From CAYTEO01 sp964436825 (GTDB taxonomy: Bacteria; Krumholzibacteriota; Krumholzibacteriia; LZORAL124-64-63): a stretch of 64,000 nt of DNA. The notes under the pieces are model-generated. The model ran no database searches. It worked only from the letters and a program-made list of their open reading frames with translations, and was not told the origin of the DNA. This document shows positions 58,175-64,000 of this stretch, in pieces. The DNA lies in contig CAYTEO010000001.1 of NCBI GenBank assembly GCA_964436825.1, positions 62,001 through 126,000 of the forward strand, given 5' to 3'. Both the position numbers and the translations under genes were made by a program. Numbering within the stretch: position 1 is the stretch's first letter; the number at the start of each line of letters is the position of its first letter.

Positions 58175-58882
58175 TCAACGGTACAGGTTCTTGACCGAGC
58201 CCCAGCTCCTGGCCTCGTCGGGGATCGTCGGGTCGTAGTAGATCTTGCCATCGACCTCGAGATCGTATCCCTGGGGGATCGTCGGGTCGGCACTGGTGCC
58301 GATGACGCCGGCGATCGTCAGGGCCTCGGGATTGGCCAGCTCCTGCCCCAGCTCCTGGAAGTGGGTTCCGAGCTCGAACAGGATCGTGCCCTGGAAGCTG
58401 CCCGAGTAGTTCGTCGTGTCGTAGGTCATCACGAAGCTCTCGAACGAGCCGTGCAGGTAGACCTCACCGTCACTGAACGAGGCGATGGCCACCGGATCCG
58501 GAGGATCGATGCCGTAGAAGGGAACGCTGTAGCCAGCATCGGCATAGGCCTGGGCGATGATGTCCACCGTCCCGCCGGAGTAGTAGATCCGGATCTGACC
58601 GTTGCCCAGATCAATCTCGCCCTGGGAGACGAGGTCGGAGAACACGAAGGTGTACTCGTAGTCCGCCGTGCTCCAAGTCAACGGGTCGCTGATGTTGTCG
58701 ACAAAGCCGAGGGCGGCCAGGACGTCACCGGGGTCACTGGGCGGGAATCCCACGACGGCCGGATCGTTGTCCGACTCGTACATGTTCCCGATGATGTCGA
58801 TCACCGAGTAGTCCTGCGCCAAGGCCACGCCCACCACCGTGCAGAGGGCCAGCAGACAGGCCAGCATGCACACTCTCTTCAT
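58175..58882 (-). CDS. Secreted protein B with WGxVKxLYR C-terminus
   Basis: A 235-residue exported protein: signal peptide to VALAQ, a beta-rich domain with YEYTFVFSDL, an IRIYYSGGT strand and ASFSDGEVYLHGSF, which align with equivalent stretches in protein A, and a C-terminus ARSWGSVKNLYR. It lies 20 bases upstream of protein A in the same direction, so the two came from a tandem duplication. Neither has a clear anchor. Function unknown. Confidence 0.7.
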   Translation of the reverse strand: MKRVCMLACLLALCTVVGVALAQDYSVIDIIGNMYESDNDPAVVGFPPSDPGDVLAALGFVDNISDPLTWSTADYEYTFVFSDLVSQGEIDLGNGQIRIYYSGGTVDIIAQAYADAGYSVPFYGIDPPDPVAIASFSDGEVYLHGSFESFVMTYDTTNYSGSFQGTILFELGTHFQELGQELANPEALTIAGVIGTSADPTIPQGYDLEVDGKIYYDPTIPDEARSWGSVKNLYR

Positions 58883-59143
58883 AGGTACCCCCCCCGAGTC
58901 TGGTGTTCCATCGGTGTCCGCACGCAGCGGGGATCGCACGGCCACGACTATGGCTGGTCGGCGCGAGAGCGATCCTGGGCGGGTAGCCCGGCCCTTCCGG
59001 GGCCGGACAGGCGTTCATCGCAGCTCCGATCCCGCAAGCGTCTCACGACGCCACACGGCACACTCTATCAGAGATCATCCATGATGACCAGACCCAAATA
59101 CACCTATTCTCCCCAAGAATCACCTCAGTGCATTATGTTACAT
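58883..59143. other. Intergenic region with GC hairpin
   Basis: No gene is supported here. A perfect 7-pair stem (CCGGCCC/GGGCCGG, near 58988-59007) stands in the leader of secreted protein B. The right part (59060-59143) is AT-rich and may hold the promoter for proteins B and A; no clear -35/-10 pair was found. A c-di-GMP riboswitch was considered and not supported. Confidence 0.5.
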
Positions 59144-59174
59144 AAAAAAAGCGGAGGCGACATCATGCCTCCGC
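59144..59174 (-). terminator. Intrinsic terminator after the histone gene
   Basis: GCGGAGGC and GCCTCCGC (59151-59158 with 59167-59174) form a perfect stem, followed on the minus strand by seven T (59150-59144). It lies 54 bases after the histone stop. Confidence 0.85.
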
Positions 59175-59227
59175 TTCCCGTCCTGTCACGACACCGCCGT
59201 GCGCGACCGCGATGCCGTGCGAGCGGA

Positions 59228-59389
59228 CTACAGATCCTGGGGACGCACCGTCTTGCGGCCGTTGGCCAGGGCCCGCTTCTCGGCCTCGGCGATCAGTTCG
59301 CGGACCTTCTTGTCCAGGGCCTCGTAGAAATCGCCCGAGACGTTGCACTGGCTGACGGCTTCCTTCGTCTTGCTCTTGCTGATGATCAT
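59228..59389 (-). CDS. Bacterial histone-fold protein (53 residues)
   Basis: A 53-residue protein of one histone fold: short helix 1 (about 5-14), loop VSGDF, long helix 2 (about 20-43, EALDKKVRELIAEAEKRAL), then NGRKTVRPQDL with the RKT-VRP-DL loop and start of helix 3 typical of histones. It resembles the minimal bacterial histones recently described in Bdellovibrio and others. It should bind DNA as a dimer. AGGAGG lies 11 bases before the ATG at 59389. It is monocistronic with its own terminator. Confidence 0.85.
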   Translation of the reverse strand: MIISKSKTKEAVSQCNVSGDFYEALDKKVRELIAEAEKRALANGRKTVRPQDL

Positions 59390-59521
59390 GAGTCGGTCAT
59401 CCTCCTGAGACGGGGTGATCCTGCGGCCCGGTCGTTCCGGGCCGGCGACGACGAGCGGGACGCGCCGGCGGCGGGCGGCAGCCTCCGTGCGCCGCGCGGT
59501 GGAAACGGCGTCACAATCGCC

Positions 59522-59550
59522 TCGACACCGTTGCGCGTCAAGTCTAAGTT
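59522..59550 (+). promoter_or_regulatory. Putative promoter of the M20 dipeptidase
   Basis: TCGACA (59522-59527), 17-base spacer, TAAGTT (59545-59550), 39 bases before the start codon. It lies between the divergent histone and dipeptidase genes. Confidence 0.5.
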
Positions 59551-59589
59551 TTCGACGTCCCCGGACCGCCAACGCCGGAAGGAGAGACC

Positions 59590-60978
59590 ATGGACCGGAT
59601 CCTCGACTACCTCGACCGCCACCGGGAACGCCACCTCCAGGAGCTGCTGGAGCTGCTGCGCATCCCCAGCATCAGCTCCCAGGCCGAACACCGCGACGAC
59701 GTCGAACGCGCTGCCCGCTGGCTGGCCGACAGGCTGGCGGAACTCGACCTGTCGGTCGAGGTCATCCCCACCGAAGGTCATCCCCTCCTCTATGCCGAGA
59801 GCGAGCAGCGTCCCGATCGTCCCACCCTGCTCTTCTACGGCCACTACGACGTCCAGCCCGTCGACCCGATCGACCTGTGGGACTCCCCTCCCTTCGCGCC
59901 GCGCGTCGAGAACGGGATCATCTACGCCCGCGGCGCCAGCGACGACAAGGGACAGCTCTACACCCACCTGAAGGCCCTCGAGGCGTACGTGCGCCAGGGG
60001 ATCGACCTGCCGGTCAACGTCAAGTTCATCATCGAGGGCGAGGAGGAGTGCGGCGGCGAGTCGATCTACCGCTACACGGAGCAGCACCCCGACCGGCTGG
60101 CGTGCGACGCCGTCGTCATCAGCGACACCAGCCTCTACGACGAGCGGACGCCGGCCATCTGCTACAGCCTGAAGGGGCTCGCCTACATGCAGATCGACGT
60201 CCGCGGACCGGCGCAGGACCTCCATTCCGGCAGCTTCGGCGGCACGGTCCAGAACCCGGCCAACGCCCTCTGCGAGATCATCGCCGGCCTGAAGGACGCC
60301 GACGGGCGCATCCTGATCCCCGGCTTCTACGACGACGTCCGCGACCTGGAACCGGAGGAGCGGGAGGAATTCGCACGCCTCCGGTACGGCGACGACGACC
60401 TGCGCCGCGACACCGGTGCGCCGGAGCCCTTCGGCGAGAAGGGCTACACGACCCTGGAGCGGATGTGGGGACGGCCCACCTGCGACGTCAACGGCCTGTG
60501 GGGCGGCTACAGCGGCGAGGGCGCCAAGACGATCATCCCCGCCACCGCCGGTGCCAAGGTCAGCATGCGCCTGGTCCCCGACCAGGACCCCGGGCGCGTG
60601 GCCCGGCTGTTCACCGACCACGTCCAGCGGATCGCCCCGCCGGGGATCGAGGTGACCGTCACGGAGATGCACGGTGCCAAGCCGGTCCTCGTGCCGCGCG
60701 ATGCGCCGATGATGCGGGCGGGGATGAAGGCCCTGGAGGACGGGTTCGGCGCGCGTCCCGTCTTCATCCGCGAGGGAGGCTCCATCCCCATCGTCGGGAC
60801 GTTCCAGGAATGCCTCGGCGCACCGGTCCTGCTGCTGGGCTACGGGCTGCCCAACGACAACATCCATTCGCCCAACGAGAAGTTCCACGTGCGGAACTAC
60901 GAGTGCGGGATCCGCACGACGGCACGGCTGCTGCAGGAGGCGGCCGCCGTCGTGACCGGTGCCGACGGGGCACGTTGA
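59590..60978 (+). CDS. M20-family dipeptidase
   Basis: A 462-residue di-zinc peptidase. YGHYDVQP (His85, Asp87), GASDDKG (115-121), the catalytic GEEECGG (Glu151/Glu152), SDTSLY, and a late NDNIHSPNEKF His complete the site. The FMN-free lid domain (dimerisation) spans about 200-320. It cleaves dipeptides or acylated amino acids in the cytosol; members of this subgroup are close to carnosinase/PepV. GGAGAG precedes the ATG. Its stop overlaps the -35 of the tRNA-Glu promoter. Confidence 0.92.
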   Translation: MDRILDYLDRHRERHLQELLELLRIPSISSQAEHRDDVERAARWLADRLAELDLSVEVIPTEGHPLLYAESEQRPDRPTLLFYGHYDVQPVDPIDLWDSPPFAPRVENGIIYARGASDDKGQLYTHLKALEAYVRQGIDLPVNVKFIIEGEEECGGESIYRYTEQHPDRLACDAVVISDTSLYDERTPAICYSLKGLAYMQIDVRGPAQDLHSGSFGGTVQNPANALCEIIAGLKDADGRILIPGFYDDVRDLEPEEREEFARLRYGDDDLRRDTGAPEPFGEKGYTTLERMWGRPTCDVNGLWGGYSGEGAKTIIPATAGAKVSMRLVPDQDPGRVARLFTDHVQRIAPPGIEVTVTEMHGAKPVLVPRDAPMMRAGMKALEDGFGARPVFIREGGSIPIVGTFQECLGAPVLLLGYGLPNDNIHSPNEKFHVRNYECGIRTTARLLQEAAAVVTGADGAR

Positions 60979-61003
60979 CAGCGTCGGCGGGCCGATATAG
61001 ATT
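60975..61003 (+). promoter_or_regulatory. Promoter of tRNA-Glu
   Basis: Perfect TTGACA (60975-60980), 17-base spacer, TAGATT (60998-61003), 12 bases before the tRNA. The -35 overlaps the dipeptidase stop codon. Confidence 0.75.
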
Positions 61004-61015
61004 CCAGCGCCCGGC

Positions 61016-61091
61016 GTCCCCTTCGTCTAGAGGCCTAGGACACCGCCCTTTCACGGCGGCAACACGGGTTCGACTCCCGTAGGGGACGCCA
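61016..61091 (+). tRNA. tRNA-Glu (TTC)
   Basis: Acceptor GTCCCCT/AGGGGAC, discriminator G, encoded CCA, anticodon stem CCGCC/GGCGG with loop CTTTCAC (TTC), and GGTTCGACTCC in the T arm. Confidence 0.97.
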
Positions 61092-61102
61092 GCAACGACA
61101 TC

Positions 61103-61132
61103 AGAAGCGGCGGCCGTTCGGCCGCCGCTTCT
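61103..61132. terminator. Bidirectional terminator hairpin
   Basis: A perfect 13-pair stem (AGAAGCGGCGGCC with GGCCGCCGCTTCT, loop GTTC) lies between convergent tRNA-Glu and the cytochrome gene. U-tracts are weak on both sides (GTCGTTCC on plus). Confidence 0.7.
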
Positions 61133-61153
61133 GTCGTTCCGGGATCGGAGGAC

Positions 61154-64000
61154 CTACTTCGGCGCCATCCCTCCCACGTGGCACTGGACGCAGAGATCCC
61201 GCTTCTGGTCCTTCCACAGCAGCGCCTTGAACTCCGACCCGTGCGGGTTGTGGCAACTGGCGCAGACCAGCGTCTGGCCCGTGCGGGGATCCTTGACGGG
61301 GTCCCCGACCGGGTGGCCGCTCGCCCCGTGACCCTCGTGGCACCCGAGACAGAGTTCCAGGCTGCCGGCGGCGAGCAGGGCCGGCCGGCCGGTCCCGTGG
61401 GGATCGTGGCAGTTGCCGCACGACTCGGTGACCGGCTCGTGCTCGTAGGAGTGCTGGAAGCGCTTGCGGTCGTGGCAGGAGAAGCAGGTCTCCCTCGGGT
61501 CGCCCTGGCGCAGCAGGCGCCCGTAGCCGGTGTGCGGCGAGTGGCAGGCCAGGCAGCTGCCAGGCTCGTCCAGCGCCCCGTGGTGCAGGTCGGCGCGCAG
61601 GGTCTTGCCCACCCCCTGGTGGCAGCCCACGCAGAGTCCCGGCACCTCCTTCTGGAGCTCGAAGCTTTCCGGCTGGTGGCAGTAGCGGCACTGCCCCTTG
61701 GCGTAGGGCTCGTGCCGGCTAGGCATCAGCAGGGCCTTCTGGCCCGGCGCGCTGACGTGGGGGTCGTGGCAGGTGACGCAGGATCTCCCCTCCGGCGCGC
61801 GCCCGCCGTGGGCCAGGCGGAAGGGCTGCTCGGCGGTGTCGTGGCACTTCGCGCAGAGCTGCCCGGGGGCGACCTGCAGCAGATGGGGCTGAGCGGAGGC
61901 GTGTCCCTCGTGGCACGCCTGGCAGCGGCCCTCCCGGACCGGTGCATGGGCCCGTCCCGCCTCGAGACGCGCGGCCAGGTCCTGGTGGCAGCCCAGGCAG
62001 AGCTGTTCCCCGCTCGCCCGCAGCAGCTGCGGCGCGGCGGCCGCATGGGGCCGGTGACAGTCCAGGCAGCGGCCCTCGCGGAACGGCTTGTGCTGGTGGG
62101 CCGCGCCGGTGGCGGTGGCCAGCCGGTCGTGGCAGCGGAAGCAGAGCTGGGGCACCGGCTCCTGCAGCAGGCGGTCGCCGCGGGCGGTGTGGGGATTGTG
62201 GCAGGCCGTGCAGCGGCCGTCGCCGAACGGCTGGTGCATCAGGCCGCCCTCTGCCAGGTCGTCCAGGTCGTGGCAACCGCCGCACAGCTGCCGCTGGTCG
62301 GCGGCGGCGGAGGCCGGAGCGGCCGGATCGTCGTGGCAGGTCGTGCAGTCGAAATCGGCGAAGGCCGAGTGGAGGGTGCGGTTCAGCAGGAACGAGCGCC
62401 GCGACAGGTGGGGATCGTGGCACTGGGTGCAGTCGGCACCGGCCAGCGACACGCCCCCGTGCCGCTGCTCCAGGTCTGGCGTCGGGTCGTGGCAGCCGCT
62501 GCAGAGCTGGGCAGCCGGCTGGCGCAGATGGCCCGGCTGGTCGGTCCCGTGGGGATCGTGGCACAGCAGGCACTGGCCGGTGGCGGCCGGGGCGTGGAGG
62601 GTCAGGGAATCACCGGGGGCGGACAAGGCCTGCTTCAGGTCGGTGTGACAGCCGAAGCAGAGGTTCTCCCCGACGGTGCTCAGCAGCGAGGAGTTGTCGG
62701 TGGCGTGGGGGTCGTGGCAGCTGCTGCACCGCCCCTCGCGGGCCGGGGCATGGGGATGGGACGCGGCCAGCGCCTCCCCGATCCCGTCGTGGCACTCCAG
62801 GCACAGCCCCGGCTGCCTCTCGGTGAGCAGCCCCGACGGCGTGTCGGCAGTATGCGGCCGGTGGCAGTCCAGGCACGCGCCCTCGGCGAACGGCGGGTGC
62901 TGAGTGGCCAGCCCCGTCTGCCGCTGCTTGTCGTCGTGGCAGGTGAAGCAGAGCTCGCCTCCCTCCCGGCGCAGCAGCGACGGCGTCCCCGTGCCGTGGG
63001 GGTCGTGGCACTCGTGGCAGGCACCACCGGCGAAGGGAGCATGCTCCTGCTGCCCCGCCGTCGCGGCCAGGTCATCGTGGCACTCGAGGCAGAGCTGGCG
63101 CTCGGGCTGGACGAGCAGCCGGTCGGCGTCGCTGCGGTGGGGCAGGTGGCAGGTGGCGCAGTCCTCCCGGGCCGGCGGGTGGGGCGTGTCCGCGGCGTCT
63201 GCCGCGGCGACCAGTTCCCGGTGGCAGCGGGTGCAGAGGTCGCGGCCGGTCTCCCGGAGGAGGTGGGCGTTCCCGCCGCCGTGGGGCTGGTGGCAGCCGC
63301 TGCAGCTGTCGTCGCGCACGGGGGGGTGGACCGAGCGGCCGTCGCCGTCGGCGGACAGGTCGTCGTGGCAACCGGTACACAGCCCACGCTGGCCGTCGAC
63401 CAGCAGGGCCGGCCTGCCGGAGCGGTGCGGCGCGTGGCAGACCAGGCACTCGCCTTCGGCGGCCGGGGGATGGATCACGGTCGCCTGCCTGTCGGCGGCG
63501 ACGTCGTCGTGGCACTCCTGGCAGAGGTCGGGCACGGACTCGACGAGGTCGGCATCCCCGGCACCGGTCGGCCGCTGCCGGTGACAGTCGGTGCACTCCC
63601 CCTCCACGTAGGGCGGGTGGGCCAGGTCGTCGATCAGGTGCGGCTGCGAGCTGGCGTGCGGGGCGTGGCACTGGGTGCAGCTGCCCGGTCCCGGATCGGG
63701 ATGGCCGGCCGGGAGGGTGGGATGGCAGCCGGCGCAGAGGGCATCGACCTCCCCCCGCAGCATCCGGGCGTCGGGACCGCCGTGGGCATCGTGGCAGGCG
63801 GTGCACGCCCCCTCGCCGAACGGCGCGTGGACGACCGCGGCGGCCTGCTGGGCGGCCAGGGACTCGTGGCAGGGGAGACAGACGGAATCGCTCCTCTCCC
63901 CCTTCTGCAGGCCCGCCAGGTCGCTGGCGTGGGGGTCGTGGCACAGGACGCACCACCCCTTGCGGAAAGGCTCGTGGCGCACGGGCAGGAGCGTCGTGTC
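61154..64000 (-). CDS. Giant multihaem c-type cytochrome (paired CXXCH repeats), C-terminal part
   Basis: At least 942 residues with 39 CxxCH haem-binding motifs, about one every 24 residues. They alternate between a CxxCH-[DR]PH type and an LCxxCH type, the Paired_CXXCH_1 (doubled CXXCH) pattern. The frame stays open to the window edge and its first visible repeat (RHEPFRKGWCVLCHDPH) resembles an internal one (RHEPYAKGQCRYCH), so the true start and signal peptide lie beyond 64000. There is no membrane segment at the end. It is probably periplasmic or extracellular and carries electrons along a haem wire. A leader, oxidase domain or S-layer part may exist upstream. Confidence 0.92.
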   Translation of the reverse strand, partial: DTTLLPVRHEPFRKGWCVLCHDPHASDLAGLQKGERSDSVCLPCHESLAAQQAAAVVHAPFGEGACTACHDAHGGPDARMLRGEVDALCAGCHPTLPAGHPDPGPGSCTQCHAPHASSQPHLIDDLAHPPYVEGECTDCHRQRPTGAGDADLVESVPDLCQECHDDVAADRQATVIHPPAAEGECLVCHAPHRSGRPALLVDGQRGLCTGCHDDLSADGDGRSVHPPVRDDSCSGCHQPHGGGNAHLLRETGRDLCTRCHRELVAAADAADTPHPPAREDCATCHLPHRSDADRLLVQPERQLCLECHDDLAATAGQQEHAPFAGGACHECHDPHGTGTPSLLRREGGELCFTCHDDKQRQTGLATQHPPFAEGACLDCHRPHTADTPSGLLTERQPGLCLECHDGIGEALAASHPHAPAREGRCSSCHDPHATDNSSLLSTVGENLCFGCHTDLKQALSAPGDSLTLHAPAATGQCLLCHDPHGTDQPGHLRQPAAQLCSGCHDPTPDLEQRHGGVSLAGADCTQCHDPHLSRRSFLLNRTLHSAFADFDCTTCHDDPAAPASAAADQRQLCGGCHDLDDLAEGGLMHQPFGDGRCTACHNPHTARGDRLLQEPVPQLCFRCHDRLATATGAAHQHKPFREGRCLDCHRPHAAAAPQLLRASGEQLCLGCHQDLAARLEAGRAHAPVREGRCQACHEGHASAQPHLLQVAPGQLCAKCHDTAEQPFRLAHGGRAPEGRSCVTCHDPHVSAPGQKALLMPSRHEPYAKGQCRYCHQPESFELQKEVPGLCVGCHQGVGKTLRADLHHGALDEPGSCLACHSPHTGYGRLLRQGDPRETCFSCHDRKRFQHSYEHEPVTESCGNCHDPHGTGRPALLAAGSLELCLGCHEGHGASGHPVGDPVKDPRTGQTLVCASCHNPHGSEFKALLWKDQKRDLCVQCHVGGMAPK

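Noticed and set aside
58960..59010. c-di-GMP-I riboswitch, from a GGGTAGCCCGG-like stretch near a GC hairpin
   Set aside because: The conserved 5' half of the aptamer is absent on both strands.
61154..64000. CRISPR-like regular repetition
   Set aside because: The repetition is at the CxxCH protein level in an open frame with variable spacing and no constant DNA repeats.

Overview
This window is a dense, very GC-rich (about 70 % by eye) stretch of a diderm bacterium, almost certainly a metagenome-assembled contig. It has two runs of exactly 100 N. One of them is flanked by the same 55 bases on both sides, as expected from overlapping k=55 contigs. Evidence for an outer membrane: TonB/ExbB/ExbD, several beta-barrel proteins, lipoproteins, GmhA, an AsmA-like protein and murB. 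DUF2723, an MglA-like GTPase, a 53-residue bacterial histone, selA and a giant multihaem cytochrome together suggest a little-studied lineage, perhaps near the FCB/Krumholzibacteriota-Eisenbacteria area. That placement is inference only. No CRISPR array, phage or complete insertion sequence was seen.

Layout. 1-7.9 kb (minus): an FMN-riboswitch riboflavin operon (ribD-ribE-ribBA-ribH) running without a visible break into nusB, a methyltransferase, a GT4 glycosyltransferase, a flippase-like membrane protein and a DUF2723 protein cut by the window edge. 7.9-15.6 kb (minus): selA, a MinD-like/TM/SPOR fusion, smc and ftsY, tightly overlapped. 15.7-19.1 kb (plus): a lipoprotein amidase with a second degenerate amidase domain, then a TonB-like protein, with an assembly gap at their junction. 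19.2-25.5 kb (minus): rpsF-rpsR-rplI, a mannose-1-phosphate guanylyltransferase, a PPIase lipoprotein, DUF2914 and a LpoA-like lipoprotein. 25.5-35.7 kb (minus): pth, rplY, prs, tRNA-Gln, spoVG, ispE, gmhA, rmlD, recX, recA, thpR, cinA, pgpA and an MglA-like GTPase. 35.8-44.9 kb (minus): the conserved recR-ybaB-dnaX-ffs-tRNA-tadA neighbourhood. It is interrupted by a plus-strand nickel-uptake operon (nikK-like, nikL-like, outer-membrane barrel, nikM, nikQ, nikO, nikR) lying between two nearly identical tRNA-Arg genes.

44.9-53.6 kb (minus): tonB, exbB, exbD, a large lipoprotein, a barrel protein, a TPR lipoprotein, mnmA and an AsmA-like protein, mostly translationally coupled. 53.6-55.7 kb (plus): murB and an outer-membrane protein. 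55.7-59.4 kb (minus): comM/yifB, two paralogous secreted proteins with the same C-terminal motif, and the histone. 59.6-61.1 kb (plus): an M20 dipeptidase and tRNA-Glu. 61.15-64 kb (minus): the C-terminal 942+ residues of a cytochrome with 39 visible CxxCH haem sites, continuing past the window.

Themes. Envelope biogenesis and outer-membrane transport dominate the accessory content. The nickel operon has its own regulator and a matching NikR operator, giving a self-contained regulated pathway that includes a candidate outer-membrane porin. Nine tRNA genes include all four serine isoacceptors. One of them, tRNA-Arg(ACG), is the substrate of the neighbouring TadA. Many genes overlap by 1, 4 or 8 bases, and GTG/TTG starts are common, so many start sites were moved downstream of the longest open frame using ribosome-binding sites, overlap with the previous gene and family N-termini.
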